64,000 nucleotides of DNA from Leucobacter tardus (GCF_017583045.1 NZ_JAGFBF010000005.1:1054001-1118000), one strand, 5' to 3'. Counted from the first letter of the stretch, positions 34,506 to 45,549 are shown. Notes: generated from the letters alone by a model not told the origin. Translations and numbers: made by a program.

Positions 34506-35822
34506 ATGCCGGAAAACGCGATCGATCAGTCCGAGGTGTCGCAGCTGCGGGCGGCGTTCCCCTACTTCGCGGGTCTCCCGCAGTCGGGTGCCGTCGCCTA
34601 CCTCGATGCCGCAGCGACCTCGCAACGCCCGGCGTCGGTGCTCGACGCTGAACGCGCCTTCCTCGAGCGAGCGAACGCCGCGGTGCACCGCGGGACGAGT
34701 CAGGCCGTCGGGTCGGCCACCGAGCAGTTCGAGCGGGCGCGCGCGCTCGTCGCCGACTTCCTGGGCGCCCCGTCGAGCGACCAGATCGTCTGGGCCGAGA
34801 ACGCCACCGATGCCCTCAACCTCGTCGCGCTCGGCATCGCCGAGGCGACCGCGGCCGTGCGTACCGGTGACGCCTCGCTCGGTGTCGACGGGTCCGAGCG
34901 ATTCGCGCTCGAGGCCGGCGACGAGATCCTCATCACCGAAGCCGAGCACCACGCGAACCTCATCCCGTGGCAGCGCCTCGCGGCGAAGACCGGGGCGACG
35001 CTACGCTGGATCCCCGCCCGTGAAGACGGCACCTGGACCCTCGACGATGCCAGGCAGGCGCTCACGCCGCGCACCCGGATCTTCGCCTTCGCTCACGTCT
35101 CCAATGTGACCGGCATGCTCGCGCCCGTCGCCGATCTCGTCGCCCTCGCGCGCGAGGTCGGCGCCATCACGGTGCTCGACGCGTGCCAGTCGGTGCCGCA
35201 CCTGCCGGTCGACTTCGCCGAACTCGGTGTCGATTTCGCGGCCTTCTCGGGTCACAAGATGCTCGGCCCGAACGGGATCGGCGTGCTGTACGGCCGAGCC
35301 GAACTGCTGTCGGCGCTGCCGCCGGCGCGCACCGGCGGGTCGGCGATCACCCGGGTCACGATGGAGCGCGCGGAGTTCATGCCGCCCCCCATGCGGTTCG
35401 AGGCGGGCACGCAGCCGGTCTCGCAGGCGGTCGGTCTCGGCGCGGCGACGGAGTTCCTCACCGCCGTCGGCATGCAGCGCACCGCGGCGCGCGAACACGA
35501 ACTCGTCGAGCGACTGATCGCCGGCATCACCTCGACCCCTGGCCTCCGACTGCTCGGACCCGCCGATCCCGCCGAACGCGTCGCGCTCGCCTCGGTCGTC
35601 GTCGAGGGGGTGCACGCGCACGACGTCGGGCAGTTCCTCGACGAGCAGGGCGTGCTCGTCCGCGTCGGCCACCACTGCGCCCAGCCGCTGCACCGAGCGC
35701 TCGGCATCACGTCGAGCACCCGTGCGAGCGTGCACGTCACGACGACGGAGGACGAGGTCGATCGCTTCGTCGATGCCGTCCGCGGCGCCCAGCGGTACTT
35801 CGGAGCGGAGGTCGCCCGATGA
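34506..35822 (+). CDS. sufS: Cysteine desulfurase SufS
   Basis: A 438-residue PLP enzyme (class V fold) that takes sulfur from cysteine for Fe-S cluster assembly. The motif YLDAAATSQRP opens the fold, TEAEHHANLIPWQRL is the group-II desulfurase stretch, the PLP lysine lies in FSGHKMLGPNGIGVLYG, and the catalytic Cys is in VRVGHHCAQPLHRAL. It is directly coupled (4-base overlap) to sufU. No other suf genes are nearby. Start at ATG 34506; ATG 34497 is an in-frame alternative. Confidence 0.93.
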   Translation: MPENAIDQSEVSQLRAAFPYFAGLPQSGAVAYLDAAATSQRPASVLDAERAFLERANAAVHRGTSQAVGSATEQFERARALVADFLGAPSSDQIVWAENATDALNLVALGIAEATAAVRTGDASLGVDGSERFALEAGDEILITEAEHHANLIPWQRLAAKTGATLRWIPAREDGTWTLDDARQALTPRTRIFAFAHVSNVTGMLAPVADLVALAREVGAITVLDACQSVPHLPVDFAELGVDFAAFSGHKMLGPNGIGVLYGRAELLSALPPARTGGSAITRVTMERAEFMPPPMRFEAGTQPVSQAVGLGAATEFLTAVGMQRTAAREHELVERLIAGITSTPGLRLLGPADPAERVALASVVVEGVHAHDVGQFLDEQGVLVRVGHHCAQPLHRALGITSSTRASVHVTTTEDEVDRFVDAVRGAQRYFGAEVAR

Positions 35823-36289
35823 GCGGTCTCGACAGCCTCTATCAAGAGCTCATCCTCGACCACTCGCGCCGCCCGATCGGCAAGGGCGAACTCGCCGCAG
35901 ACGCGAGCGCACTCACCGCGTCGCATCACGAGTTCAACCCGAGCTGCGGCGACGAGATCGACGTGCGCATCGCGGTCGACCCCGACACCGGCAAGATCGA
36001 CCAGCTCGCCTGGCAGGGTCAGGGATGCTCGATCTCGATGGCCTCGGCCTCCGTGCTCGCCCAGCTCGTGCGCGACGAAGAGATCGACCTCGCAGAGGCG
36101 CAGCGACGCATCGACGCTTTCCGCGAGATGATCCAGACCCGTGGCGAGTCGGAACCCGACGAGGACCTCCTGGGCGACGCGATCGCCTTCCAGGGCGTCT
36201 CCAAGTTCGTGATGCGCGTGAAGTGCGCCATGCTCGGCTGGGTCGCGCTCGAAGCCGATCTGCGGCACATCGAAGCGCAGCGGGCCTAG
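35819..36289 (+). CDS. sufU: SufU-type sulfur acceptor/Fe-S assembly protein
   Basis: A 156-residue protein that accepts sulfur from SufS. The three conserved cysteines are in NPSCGDE, GQGCSISMASAS and KCAMLGW, with the conserved aspartate next to the first, giving the zinc site of Gram-positive SufU. The ATG overlaps the sufS stop (ATGA). Length is normal. Confidence 0.95.
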   Translation: MSGLDSLYQELILDHSRRPIGKGELAADASALTASHHEFNPSCGDEIDVRIAVDPDTGKIDQLAWQGQGCSISMASASVLAQLVRDEEIDLAEAQRRIDAFREMIQTRGESEPDEDLLGDAIAFQGVSKFVMRVKCAMLGWVALEADLRHIEAQRA

Positions 36290-36447
36290 GCGGACTTCGC
36301 CGACGAGGCAGGTCACCCGTCGTCGCGCGCACCGTGCTCTGCTCGACGCTTTGGGTCCACTCGTCCACAAGCTGATTCGTTGCGAGAACGTCGCGCGCGC
36401 GTGGGGATAAGACATCTCACGTGTGTCGCGGGCATGAGGATCGTTGC

Positions 36448-37728
36448 ATGCCCGAACCTGCATCAGACTCTCGCCCCGTTGCCCGTGCGGTTCCCGGCTC
36501 GCCGGAAACGCGTCCCCGCTCGCGCGGAACTCGCACGGGGTCCGCGTGCGCCACGATTTCTCCCGAGCCGACCGTTCTCCACTGCTCGTCGAGCGCCGAC
36601 TTTCTCGCCGCGCTTCCGCTGCTCACCGGATTCACCGCAGACGACAGTCTCTTCGTGGTCTTCTTCAGCGGGCGGCGTGCCGGACGCGCCATGAGAATCG
36701 ACCTTCCTGATCGGGAGGACCCGCACACGATCCGACCGCTGCTCGACCTCCTGTCCGACCGACTCCGTGCGATCTCGCGTCGCGACGGGCTGACCGCCGG
36801 TGCCGGGATCGTCATCTGCACGACACAGACGTTCGCCGCTGCCGGAGGCACCCCGCACCGGCGACTCGCGCACCGCATCGAACGCCGGCTTCGCCGCGAC
36901 GGGTACCCGCTGCGAGACTTCTGCTGCCTGGCGCCCGACGGGAGGGCGAGCTTCTTCGACGCCAACACGCCCAGCGGCGGCCGTCCCCTCCGCGAGATCA
37001 CCGAGAGTGATATCCGTCGGAACGCCATCGACCAGATGCGCACCGATCTGAACGCTCCCGTTCCGCTGCGCGAGATCGGCACCCTTCCGTCCGTCGAGCC
37101 CGAGCGACGCCGAACGCTCGCCGCCGTGCTCGACGGTCCGCATCTTCCGGGGCCCGACGAGCCCTCCCCACTCACCCCGGGCCCCGGAAGCCTCACCGAC
37201 GAGGCGGCGATCCGCGCCGATGCCGCATGCTTCGACGAGCGCCTCGACACCGCCGTCCCCGGCACAGATGCGGAGAGTGCCCGCCTCCTGCAGGCGCTTG
37301 CGAGCCCCGAACGCTGGTTCGTATTGTTCCTGACGGTGCTGGCGCCCGCAGCCGTGGTGCCCGACCTCTGCGCAGACCTCCCGGGCGACAATCGTCAGCA
37401 CCTCACCCTCGATATCGACGCCCCCGGCCGGCGTTCGCCGTCCAGCGGCTGGTCGGTCGCCCGCATGGTCACGGCGGTGCCCGCGGAGGCACTCGACTTC
37501 GAGCGACTCCGCACCGCCTGTCGCGTGGTCGCAGACCTCGCGAGCGCAGCGCCGAGCACCTGGCGCAGCGGTCCGCTCGCGTTACTCGCGCTGCTCTGGT
37601 GGATGCGTGGTCTGCAGAGCATCGCCGAGCAGCACCTGGTCGCGCTGCAGAGCGAACCCGGCTCCGACTCCGCACTCGCCCGCATGGTCACCCGCATCGT
37701 TCGCGACTCGGCCCCACCCGGCTGGTGA
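36448..37728 (+). CDS. DUF4192-family protein
   Basis: A 426-residue protein of unknown function confined largely to actinobacteria. The signature stretch is SSADFLAALPLLTGFTADDS, followed by VVFFSGRRAGRAMRIDLP. A C-terminal helical part contains STWRSGPLALLALLWWMRG. No signal peptide or membrane helix is evident. Start at ATG 36448 is supported by GAGGATC eight bases upstream. It is monocistronic and followed by a peptidase gene. Confidence 0.82.
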   Translation: MPEPASDSRPVARAVPGSPETRPRSRGTRTGSACATISPEPTVLHCSSSADFLAALPLLTGFTADDSLFVVFFSGRRAGRAMRIDLPDREDPHTIRPLLDLLSDRLRAISRRDGLTAGAGIVICTTQTFAAAGGTPHRRLAHRIERRLRRDGYPLRDFCCLAPDGRASFFDANTPSGGRPLREITESDIRRNAIDQMRTDLNAPVPLREIGTLPSVEPERRRTLAAVLDGPHLPGPDEPSPLTPGPGSLTDEAAIRADAACFDERLDTAVPGTDAESARLLQALASPERWFVLFLTVLAPAAVVPDLCADLPGDNRQHLTLDIDAPGRRSPSSGWSVARMVTAVPAEALDFERLRTACRVVADLASAAPSTWRSGPLALLALLWWMRGLQSIAEQHLVALQSEPGSDSALARMVTRIVRDSAPPGW

Positions 37729-37830
37729 TGCACCCGCGTAGCACTCCGTCACATTCCTGCGCTCCAGAGAGATCTTCGAAACCATAGGAACGCAGGCACA
37801 TCCGGTATCGCGTAGCTCGGGGAGGTTCAG

Positions 37831-38604
37831 ATGGGACATCACACACGCGTCGCGCTGATCCACGTGAGCGACCACCGCCCGGCGGCACCCGCCTACCAGC
37901 GCCTCGCCGACAGCCTCAACCGTCGCGCCCTGCGCACCCTCCGTGCTCACGGGTACGACCCCACCGTGCACGCCGCGGGAGACGCGTCCATCGCCACCTC
38001 GCTCACGGCGGCGCGCGATGCGGACCTCATCGTGCTCATGGGCGGGGAAGACATCCACCCGAGCTTCTACGCCGGAGCGCACGACTACCCGCGTTCCGGG
38101 GTGCACAACATCCACGCCGATGACGCGCAGATCAGTCTCGTGCGCGACGCCGTCGACCGCGGTACCCCGCTCCTCGGCATCTGCCGCGGTCACCAGATCA
38201 TCAACGTCGCACTCGGTGGCGATCTCGTGCAGCACCTGCCGCAGGACGGAGCGCACCGCCTCGACCTGCCGCACGGTTCCAAGAAGTACAGCTTCACTCC
38301 GCACCGGGTGCAACTGCACGACTCCGACTGGGCCGATGCCATCGATGCAGCGGACCCCGTGCAGAGCTCGCACCACCAGGCCGTCGGGCGACTCGGCACC
38401 GGCCTCGCGGCCGTCGCGACAGCCCACGACGGCGTCGTCGAAGCGATCGCTCACATTGACGCCCCCGTACTGGGGGTACAGTGGCATCCCGAGCACCCGG
38501 CCGCTCCCGCGCGCCAGCTCACGCAGCTCGTCGATGGGCTCGCTGATCGCGCAGGGCGAAACTCGATCCACCCTCATTTGCGCAACCCCCGCGTGGCGGC
38601 ATGA
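37831..38604 (+). CDS. Peptidase C26 / class I glutamine amidotransferase-like hydrolase (PuuD type)
   Basis: A 257-residue hydrolase of the gamma-glutamyl-gamma-aminobutyrate hydrolase family. The nucleophile elbow is LLGICRGHQIINVALGG, and the other triad members are in VLGVQWHPEHP. The MGGEDIHPSFYAG stretch is typical. It would free glutamate or GABA-like products from gamma-glutamyl conjugates in polyamine breakdown. The plus-strand gene has GGGGAGG before its ATG and precedes the cold-shock gene by 177 bases. Confidence 0.88.
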   Translation: MGHHTRVALIHVSDHRPAAPAYQRLADSLNRRALRTLRAHGYDPTVHAAGDASIATSLTAARDADLIVLMGGEDIHPSFYAGAHDYPRSGVHNIHADDAQISLVRDAVDRGTPLLGICRGHQIINVALGGDLVQHLPQDGAHRLDLPHGSKKYSFTPHRVQLHDSDWADAIDAADPVQSSHHQAVGRLGTGLAAVATAHDGVVEAIAHIDAPVLGVQWHPEHPAAPARQLTQLVDGLADRAGRNSIHPHLRNPRVAA

Positions 38605-38781
38605 GAAGTGGGATAGGCTGGTCGCAGGCATTCAGGTAGTACTCGTAGTAAACGCCGGCCGTGGGAATCTCAGTACTTGTATTGAGGCGAGCACGTCAGC
38701 CTCCACGTCGGCAACGTCGCCGTGGCACACCAAGATCATCGGCGGAACCCCGTCGGTGTGCAATACGCAAGGAAGTACAGC

Positions 38782-38985
38782 ATGGCCACTGGCACCGTGA
38801 AATGGTTCAACTCCGACAAGGGCTTCGGCTTCATCGCCCCCGATGACGGCTCGGGCGACGTGTTCGCGCACTTCAGCGCGATCTCGGGCTCCGGCCGCCG
38901 CGATCTCTTCGAAGAGCAGCGCGTCGAGTTCGACGTCGAGCAGGGCCAGAAGGGCCTGCAGGCAGCGAACATCCGCGCCATCTAA
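38782..38985 (+). CDS. cspA: Cold-shock protein CspA family
   Basis: A 67-residue single OB-fold RNA chaperone. RNP1 is [10 protein letters not shown] and RNP2 is DVFAHFSAI; the start [10 protein letters not shown] is canonical. AAGGAAG precedes the ATG. A 177-base region upstream may hold a structured cold-shock leader, though I could not define one. Confidence 0.97.
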   Translation: MATGTVKWFNSDKGFGFIAPDDGSGDVFAHFSAISGSGRRDLFEEQRVEFDVEQGQKGLQAANIRAI

Positions 38986-39012
38986 GACGCGGAACCGCGC
39001 ACACCCTGCGCA

Positions 39013-39052
39013 CGAAACGGGCGGAACCTTTCACGAGGTTCCGCCCGTTTCG
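39013..39052 (+). terminator. Strong terminator after the cold-shock gene
   Basis: A perfect 17-bp stem: CGAAACGGGCGGAACCT (39013-39029) pairs with 39036-39052 around a 6-base loop, followed by TCATTTCC. It may also end the convergent sdaA transcript. Confidence 0.9.
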
Positions 39053-39114
39053 TCATTTCCCCGCGCGACCGAGCGCGCGTCCCTCTCCAGAGTGTTCCCG
39101 TCGGACGAGCCCGC

Positions 39115-40542
39115 TCAGCACTCCACCACATTGACCGCGAGACCGCCCATCGCGGTCTCCTTGTACTTGTCACTCATGTCCTTGCCGGTCTCACGCATCG
39201 TAATGATGACCTCGTCGAGGCTGACGTGATGCTCGCCGTCGCCCATCAACGCCATCTTCGCCGCATTGATCGCCTTCGAGGCCGCGATCGCGTTCCGCTC
39301 GATGCACGGAATCTGCACCAGACCCCCGATCGGATCGCACGTGAGCCCGAGGTTGTGCTCCATCGCGATCTCGGCCGCGTTCTCCACCTGCGACGGCGTG
39401 CCACCCAGAATCTGGGCCAGGCCCGCAGCCGCCATCGACGATGCGGAACCGACCTCGCCCTGGCACCCCACCTCGGCACCCGAGATGGACGCCTGCTCCT
39501 TGTACAGCACACCCACCGCTCCCGCGGCGAGCAAGAACTCGGCGACCACGCGCAGACGCTCCTCCCGCGTCCACTCGTACGCGCCCGGCGTGTAATGAGT
39601 GGCGTAGAACAGCACGGCGGGAATGATGCCGGCAGCACCGTTCGTCGGTGCGGTCACCACCCGACCACCTGAAGCGTTCTCCTCGTTCACCGCCATCGCG
39701 ACGAGGTTGACCCACTCCTGCCAGAAGATCGGGTTGCGGTCGGGGTCGGTCTCGCTGAGCTTCCGATGCCACTCCGGGGCACGACGGCGCACATTGAGCC
39801 CGCCGGGAAGCGGACCCTCCCGGGTGAGCGCGGCGTCCTTGCACTCCTCCATGACCTCCCAGATGTGCACGAGGCCGGCGCGTACCTCGTCTTCGGGTCG
39901 CAGCGTCAGTTCGTTCTCGAGCATCACCCGCGCAATACTCATGTCGTTCTCAGCGCAGTGCGCGAGCAGCTCCCTGCCCGTCGTGAAGGCGAACGGCAGC
40001 TCGGCGAGGGTCGTCTCGAGATTCTCGAGCACGGCCTCTTCCGCCCCCTCGCGCACGATGAACCCGCCGCCGACCGAGAAGTAGGTCTGCTGCTCGAGCG
40101 TTTCCCCCGCCTCGTCGAACACGGTGAATCGCATGCCGTTGGTGTGCCGCTCGAGCACGGTCAACGGACGCAGCACCATGTCGTTCACGGAGAACGGCAA
40201 CTCGACACCGCCCGCTCCCCCGCTGTCGGCGGCGAGCTCCGCCCCCAGCCGCACCGTTCCCGACTCGGTGATGCGTGCGAGTGCACGATCCACCTCGGTG
40301 GGCAGGATCGTCTCGGGCTCGTATCCCTCGAGTCCGAGCAGCACCGCCGTGAAGGTGCCGTGCCCGAGGCCGGTGGCCGCGAGCGAGCCGTAGAGATCGA
40401 CTCCGAGGCCGCGCACCTGCCCGAGCACACCGTTCTTGCGCAGCATGCTCACGTACTGCTGCGCAGCGCGCATCGGACCGACGGTGTGCGAACTCGACGG
40501 TCCGATACCGACGGAGAACAAATCGAAGACACTGATCGCCAT
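39115..40542 (-). CDS. sdaA: L-serine ammonia-lyase (one-chain, Fe-S)
   Basis: A 475-residue enzyme that deaminates L-serine to pyruvate. The N-terminal half begins [19 protein letters not shown]; the C-terminal half contains the cluster cysteines in [18 protein letters not shown] and [17 protein letters not shown]. It is the last gene of the glycine cleavage operon, 54 bases after gcvH, so serine made from glycine could go straight to pyruvate. Confidence 0.96.
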   Translation of the reverse strand: MAISVFDLFSVGIGPSSSHTVGPMRAAQQYVSMLRKNGVLGQVRGLGVDLYGSLAATGLGHGTFTAVLLGLEGYEPETILPTEVDRALARITESGTVRLGAELAADSGGAGGVELPFSVNDMVLRPLTVLERHTNGMRFTVFDEAGETLEQQTYFSVGGGFIVREGAEEAVLENLETTLAELPFAFTTGRELLAHCAENDMSIARVMLENELTLRPEDEVRAGLVHIWEVMEECKDAALTREGPLPGGLNVRRRAPEWHRKLSETDPDRNPIFWQEWVNLVAMAVNEENASGGRVVTAPTNGAAGIIPAVLFYATHYTPGAYEWTREERLRVVAEFLLAAGAVGVLYKEQASISGAEVGCQGEVGSASSMAAAGLAQILGGTPSQVENAAEIAMEHNLGLTCDPIGGLVQIPCIERNAIAASKAINAAKMALMGDGEHHVSLDEVIITMRETGKDMSDKYKETAMGGLAVNVVEC

Positions 40543-40596
40543 TGCTCAGTCCTGTTCTGCGATTCGGGTGACAGATGCCTGCCGGAGCGAGCCCGG

Positions 40597-40971
40597 CTAG
40601 ACCTCTTCGCCGTTCGCTTCGGCGTACTCGGCGGCGGAGAGGAGCGGACCCTCTGCGGACACGGCGACCTTGAAGAGCCATCCGGCGCCGTACGGATCCG
40701 AGTTGATGACAGCCGTGTCGTCGACCACGCTCTCGTTGATCTCGGTGACTTCGCCCGTGACGGGGGCGTACAGATCGGAGACCGACTTCGTCGACTCGAT
40801 CTCACCGCAGGTCTCACCTGCGGTCACGGTGTCACCGACTTCGGGAAGATCGACGTAGACGACGTCGCCGAGAGCGTTCGCCGCGACGTGCGTGATGCCG
40901 ACGGTCGCGGGGTCGCCCGCGGCGACCCACTCGTGCTCGGCGCTGTACTTGAGATCGGTGCTGAGTGCCAT
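40597..40971 (-). CDS. gcvH: Glycine cleavage system H protein
   Basis: A 124-residue lipoyl carrier that shuttles the aminomethyl group between P, T and L proteins. The lipoylated lysine lies in [19 protein letters not shown], and YSAEHEWV and YGAGWLFKV are also conserved. It follows gcvT by 58 bases. Confidence 0.97.
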   Translation of the reverse strand: MALSTDLKYSAEHEWVAAGDPATVGITHVAANALGDVVYVDLPEVGDTVTAGETCGEIESTKSVSDLYAPVTGEVTEINESVVDDTAVINSDPYGAGWLFKVAVSAEGPLLSAAEYAEANGEEV

Positions 40972-41029
40972 GATGTTCCTTCGGTGAGAGCGTGGTGAGA
41001 AAGGGAAATGGGTGCGGACGCGAACCGGA

Positions 41030-42178
41030 TCAGCCGGCTGCGCCGCGGCGGTAGAACGGGAGCTCGACGACCTCGAACGGCTGCGGCTTGCCGCGCAGAT
41101 CGATATCGAGCCGGGTGCCCGGAGCGGCGTGCGATGCGTCGACGTACGCCAACGCGATCGGCACGCCCAGCGTCGGGCTCGGCTGCCCGCTGGTGACGAC
41201 ACCGACCACCGTCGGCTCCGCGTCGCCTTCGACGGGCAGTACGACGTCGTAGCCTCCGCGTCCGGCACGACGACCGAGTCCCCGCAACCCGACGAGCGTG
41301 CGCCGCTCCGTCTGCTCGCGCGCCGCCTCGAGTGCCGTTCGCCCCACGAAATCCTCGGGCTTCGTGAGCGACACGACCGGGCCGAGCCCCGCGTCGAACG
41401 GGGTGATGTCCCGGCTGAGCTCGTTGCCGTACAGCGGCATTCCTGCCTCGAGACGCAGCGAGTCGCGCGAGGCGAGCCCGGCGGGAACCAGCCCGTGCGT
41501 CTGCCCGGCGGCGAGCAGCGCGCGCCAGAGTTCCGGGGCCTCGGCGTTGCCGAGGTAGATTTCGAACCCGTCCTCGCCGGTGTACCCGGTGCGGGCGAGC
41601 AGCACCGGCGTTCCGGCGAGCACCGCGGGCTCGGCGGCGTAGTACTTGAGCCTGTCGAGCAGGGGACGCTGATCCGGATGGATGATCTCCGCGAGGATCG
41701 CCACCGCGTTCGGTCCCTGAACCGCGATCAGACTGGTCTCGGCCGACTCGTCGGACACCGTGACGTCGAAGCCGGAGGCGCGCTCCTGCAGTGCCGCGAA
41801 CACGGCGGGCGCATTGCCGGCATTCGGCACCACGAGGTATTCGGTCTCGCCCAGACGATATGTGATGAGATCGTCGATGATGCCGCCGTCCTCGGCGCAG
41901 ATGAGGGAGTACTTCGCGCGGCCGATGGCGACGCGGGACAGATTGCCCGCCAGCGCCGAGTTCAAGAACGTCGCGGCATCAGGGCCCGTGACGCGCACCT
42001 CGCCCATGTGCGAGAGATCGAACAGGCCCGCCGCCCCGCGAACGGCTCGATGCTCCTCGAGCTCAGAGCCGTACTTCAAGGGCATGTCCCATCCGCCGAA
42101 GTCGGTGAACGAGGCACCGAGCGCCGCGTGCTCATCGTGCAGCGCGGTGTGCCGCGGCGTCTGCGTGGTCGCGCTCAT
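41030..42178 (-). CDS. gcvT: Aminomethyltransferase (glycine cleavage T protein)
   Basis: A 382-residue tetrahydrofolate-dependent enzyme that releases ammonia and forms methylene-THF. Conserved stretches include [46 protein letters not shown] and [13 protein letters not shown]. The ATG overlaps the gcvP stop (ATGA). Confidence 0.96.
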   Translation of the reverse strand: MSATTQTPRHTALHDEHAALGASFTDFGGWDMPLKYGSELEEHRAVRGAAGLFDLSHMGEVRVTGPDAATFLNSALAGNLSRVAIGRAKYSLICAEDGGIIDDLITYRLGETEYLVVPNAGNAPAVFAALQERASGFDVTVSDESAETSLIAVQGPNAVAILAEIIHPDQRPLLDRLKYYAAEPAVLAGTPVLLARTGYTGEDGFEIYLGNAEAPELWRALLAAGQTHGLVPAGLASRDSLRLEAGMPLYGNELSRDITPFDAGLGPVVSLTKPEDFVGRTALEAAREQTERRTLVGLRGLGRRAGRGGYDVVLPVEGDAEPTVVGVVTSGQPSPTLGVPIALAYVDASHAAPGTRLDIDLRGKPQPFEVVELPFYRRGAAG

Positions 42179-45069
42179 CGATCCGCTCCGTCCATGGCGT
42201 CGGCCGCCGGTTCGAACGCCTCGGGCGGCGGGCAGGAGCAGACCAGGTTGCGATCCCCCGCAGCCCCGTCGATGCGCCCGACCGGCGGGAAGTACTTGTC
42301 GACCCGGAGTCGCGGCACGGGGAACGCGCCCTGCTCGACGGAGTAGGCGCGATCCCAATCGCTCGACACGACAGCGGCAGCGGTGTGCGGCGCGAGGCGC
42401 AGCGGGGAGGTCTCGAGCGTGAAGTCGCCAGCTGCGACCTGCTCGATCTCGGCCCGGATCGCGACCATCGCCTCGATGAAGCGCTCGATCTCGCCGAGAT
42501 CCTCCGATTCGGTCGGCTCGACCATCAGCGTGCCCGCGACGGGGAACGCGAGTGTCGGCGCGTGGAAACCGAAGTCGATGAGCCGCTTCGCGACGTCCTC
42601 GGCGGTGACGCCGGTGCGCTGCGTCAGCTCGCGCAGGTCGAGGATGCACTCGTGCGCGACGAGTCCCCCGCGACCGGTGAAGAGGATCGGGAAGTGATCG
42701 CGCAGACGCGCCGCCAGGTAGTTGGCGCTGAGCAGAGCGGTCTTCGTGGCCTGGGTGAGCCCATCGGCACCGAGCATCGCGATGTACGCCCACGAGATCG
42801 GCAGCACTCCCGCCGACCCGAAGAGCGTCGACACCACCGGCACGCCGTCGCGCGCCGTGTAGGCGCCCGAGTCGGCCGCGGTCACCGGGTCGCCCGGCAG
42901 GAACGGCAGCAGATGTTCGGCGACCGCGACCGGTCCGACGCCGGGGCCGCCACCGCCGTGCGGGATCGCGAACGTCTTATGCAGGTTCAGGTGCGACACA
43001 TCGCCGCCGAACTCTCCGGGCTTCGCGAGCCCGACGAGCGCGTTCATGTTGGCGCCGTCGATGTAGACCTGGCCGCCGGCCGCGTGCACGCGCTCGCAGA
43101 CCTCGCGCACGTCGGCGTCGTACAGGCCATACGTCGAGGGGTACGTGATCATGATGGCGGAGATGCGACCCGCGTTCGCCTCGATCTTCGCGTCCAGGTC
43201 GGCGAGGTCGATCGTGCCGTCATCGGCGTTCGAGACGACGATGACGCGCATGCCGGCGAGCACTGCGGAGGCAGCGTTCGTTCCGTGCGCCGAAGCTGGG
43301 ATCAGACAGACGTCGCGTTCGGCGTCGCCGTTGGCCTCGTGGTAGCCGCGGATCGCGAGCAGCCCGGCGTACTCGCCCTGCGAGCCCGCGTTCGGCTGCA
43401 GCGAGATGCCGGCGTAGCCGGTGATCTCCACCAGCCGCGCCTCGAGATCCGCGATGAGCGTGCGCCATCCGCGGCTCTGGTGCTCGGGAACGTAGGGGTG
43501 AATCCCGGCGAACTCCGGCCACGAGATCGACTCCATCTCGGCCGTCGAGTTCAGTTTCATGGTGCAGGACCCGAGCGGGATCATGGTGCGGTCGAGGGCG
43601 AGATCGCGCCCCGACATGCGTCGCAGGTAGCGGAGCATCTGCGTCTCGCTCCGGATCGAATTGAAGATCGGATGCGACAGGTACTCGCTCTCACGGGTGA
43701 GCGCCGCGTCGAACGCGAGGTCGCCGGGCGAGGCGGGATCCGGATCACCGGCCCCGAAGACGCCGACCACCGTCGAGACCACCGCGTCGGTCGTCTTCTC
43801 ATCGGTGGAGATGCCGACGGTGTCGGCGTCGATGCGCCGGAAATTGATGCCCGCCTCTTCTGCGCGCGCGAGCACCTCGTCCGCCCGACCGGGCACCGAT
43901 ACGACGACCGTGTCGAAGAAGGACTCGTGTCGCACCGCCTCCCCTGCCGCCCCGAGTGCGGCGGCAATGGTGCGCGCGTGGGCATGGGTGCGCTCGGCGA
44001 TCGCGCGCAGCCCGCTCGGTCCGTGGTAGACGGCGTACATCGACGCGGTGATCGCGAGGAGCGCCTGCGCCGTGCAGATGTTGCTCGTCGCCTTCTCGCG
44101 GCGAATGTGCTGCTCACGGGTCTGCAGAGCGAGGCGGTACGCGGGGGTCCCGGCGTCGTCGGCGGAGACGCCCACGAGGCGACCCGGCAGGGAACGCTCG
44201 AGTCCCTTGCGGATGGCCATGAACGCGGCGTGCGGACCGCCGAAGAAGAGCGGCACCCCGAAACGCTGCGAACTGCCCACCGAGATGTCGGCGCCCTGCT
44301 CGCCCGGAGGAGTGATGAGCGTGAGCGACAACAGGTCGGCGACGACCGTGACGAGGGCGCCGCGATCCTTCGCCGCTGCAATGACCTCGGAATGATCGGC
44401 GACCAGACCGTCGTTGCCCGGCTGCTGCAGCACGATGCCCGAGATGTCGCCCTCGGGCAGGCCCGCACTCAGGTCTGCGACCTCGACCTCGAAGCCGAGC
44501 GCTTCGGCACGCCCGCGGATCACCGCGATCGTCTGCGGAAACAGGTTCTGGTCGACGACGGTCTTAGCGTCGCCCTTCTTCTTGTTGCCGCGGCGCATGA
44601 GCAGCACCGCCTCCGCGGCAGCCGACGACTCGTCGAGCAGCGACGCATTCGCGATCGGCAGCGCCGTCAGATCCGACACCATCGTCTGGAAGTTGAGCAG
44701 CGCCTCGAGGCGGCCCTGCGAGATCTCGGGCTGATACGGGGTGTACGCCGTGTACCAGGCCGGGTTCTCGAGCACCTTGCGCAGGATGATCGGTGGAGTG
44801 ATCGTGTCGGAGAAGCCCTGGCCGATCATCTGCGTCCGCAGCACGTTCTGATCCGCGAGCCGGCGCAGCTCTTCGAGCACGCCCTGCTCGGACAGCGCAG
44901 CCGGGAGATCGAGCGCGTCGGCGGCGCGAATGTCGGCCGGCACCGCGGCATCGACCAGTGCATCGAGGTCGTCGTAGCCCAGCTCGCCGAGCATCCGCTC
45001 GAGGTCTTGAGGGGTGGTGACGCCGATGTGGCGGTCAGTGAATGTGGTGGTCTTCGGGGTGATACTCAC
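42175..45069 (-). CDS. gcvP: Glycine dehydrogenase (decarboxylating), P protein
   Basis: A 964-residue PLP enzyme, full length, fusing the two halves that are separate in some bacteria. [18 protein letters not shown] opens the protein; the PLP lysine is in [20 protein letters not shown], and the end of the catalytic half contains [18 protein letters not shown]. It decarboxylates glycine and passes the aminomethyl group to GcvH. The GTG at 45069 follows AGGAG. Upstream lies a tandem glycine riboswitch. Confidence 0.97.
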   Translation of the reverse strand: MSITPKTTTFTDRHIGVTTPQDLERMLGELGYDDLDALVDAAVPADIRAADALDLPAALSEQGVLEELRRLADQNVLRTQMIGQGFSDTITPPIILRKVLENPAWYTAYTPYQPEISQGRLEALLNFQTMVSDLTALPIANASLLDESSAAAEAVLLMRRGNKKKGDAKTVVDQNLFPQTIAVIRGRAEALGFEVEVADLSAGLPEGDISGIVLQQPGNDGLVADHSEVIAAAKDRGALVTVVADLLSLTLITPPGEQGADISVGSSQRFGVPLFFGGPHAAFMAIRKGLERSLPGRLVGVSADDAGTPAYRLALQTREQHIRREKATSNICTAQALLAITASMYAVYHGPSGLRAIAERTHAHARTIAAALGAAGEAVRHESFFDTVVVSVPGRADEVLARAEEAGINFRRIDADTVGISTDEKTTDAVVSTVVGVFGAGDPDPASPGDLAFDAALTRESEYLSHPIFNSIRSETQMLRYLRRMSGRDLALDRTMIPLGSCTMKLNSTAEMESISWPEFAGIHPYVPEHQSRGWRTLIADLEARLVEITGYAGISLQPNAGSQGEYAGLLAIRGYHEANGDAERDVCLIPASAHGTNAASAVLAGMRVIVVSNADDGTIDLADLDAKIEANAGRISAIMITYPSTYGLYDADVREVCERVHAAGGQVYIDGANMNALVGLAKPGEFGGDVSHLNLHKTFAIPHGGGGPGVGPVAVAEHLLPFLPGDPVTAADSGAYTARDGVPVVSTLFGSAGVLPISWAYIAMLGADGLTQATKTALLSANYLAARLRDHFPILFTGRGGLVAHECILDLRELTQRTGVTAEDVAKRLIDFGFHAPTLAFPVAGTLMVEPTESEDLGEIERFIEAMVAIRAEIEQVAAGDFTLETSPLRLAPHTAAAVVSSDWDRAYSVEQGAFPVPRLRVDKYFPPVGRIDGAAGDRNLVCSCPPPEAFEPAADAMDGADR

Positions 45070-45111
45070 GAGGATCTCCTAGATGGTGCCGCCGGTGGAC
45101 CAGCGGACGGT

Positions 45112-45308
45112 CGGGATCCTCCCCGCTCTGTGATGGGACCTGAGAGATTCCGGCACCGAGCCTCGGCTCGATACGTTTGCACCGTCGGTGAGCGCTCGCG
45201 CGCTGCTTTTCAGAGTGGCCGCGCTGCAACGGTACGGGTGCCTGAGAGATTCCCGGGGAGGGTTTGCTCCTACGGCGCCGAAGGCGGGCTTCGAACTCTC
45301 CCGCTGCA
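45112..45308 (-). ncRNA. Tandem glycine riboswitch upstream of gcvP
   Basis: On the minus strand two glycine aptamers follow each other. The 5' aptamer is at about 45308-45205, containing GCGGGAGAG, CGCCGTAGGAGCAA and GGGAATCTCTCAGGCACC. The 3' aptamer is at about 45204-45112, containing GCGCTCACCGACGGTGCAAA and GGAATCTCTCAGGTCCC. The repeated AATCTCTCAGG and GGxGCAAA blocks are diagnostic. It ends about 43 bases before the gcvP start, placed to turn on the glycine cleavage operon when glycine is high. Confidence 0.95.
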
Positions 45309-45378
45309 GCTTGGTAGCCGATATTCACATGTGGATCCGAGTCTAACCCACGCTCAGAGCGGGCACCACCGGCCCGGG

Positions 45379-45414
45379 CCGCGGGTGGCGCCGCGGGTGG
45401 CACCGCGGGTGGCA
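45379..45414 (+). repeat. Three 12-bp tandem repeats
   Basis: Three copies of CCGCGGGTGGCR in a row between the riboswitch and the next gene. They are noncoding in any supported gene, and no function is apparent. Confidence 0.75.
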
Positions 45415-45420
45415 CCGCTC

Positions 45421-45474
45421 GAGTGCGGCATTCTGTGCGGAATACCAGCGGATACTGCACAGAATCCCGCACTC
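45421..45474. repeat. Large imperfect intergenic palindrome
   Basis: Arms GAGTGCGGCATTCTGTGC (45421-45438) and 45457-45474 pair at 17 of 18 positions around an 18-base loop. It lies in the divergent gap between the gcvP leader and the NUDIX-LOG gene, so it is not a terminator for either. It resembles a dispersed REP-like element or a regulatory dyad. Confidence 0.65.
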
Positions 45475-45549
45475 AACGGCGGGGAAGGGCAGGCGCGGCG
45501 CGGCACGCGGCCGGGCGTCACCGTGTCCTCGACGGGGTAGCGTGGAGGG

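Noticed and set aside
42385-45540. Very long plus-strand open frame opposite gcvP
   Set aside because: It is the antisense shadow of a full-length, motif-complete gcvP and continues through the riboswitch; no domain or ribosome site supports it.
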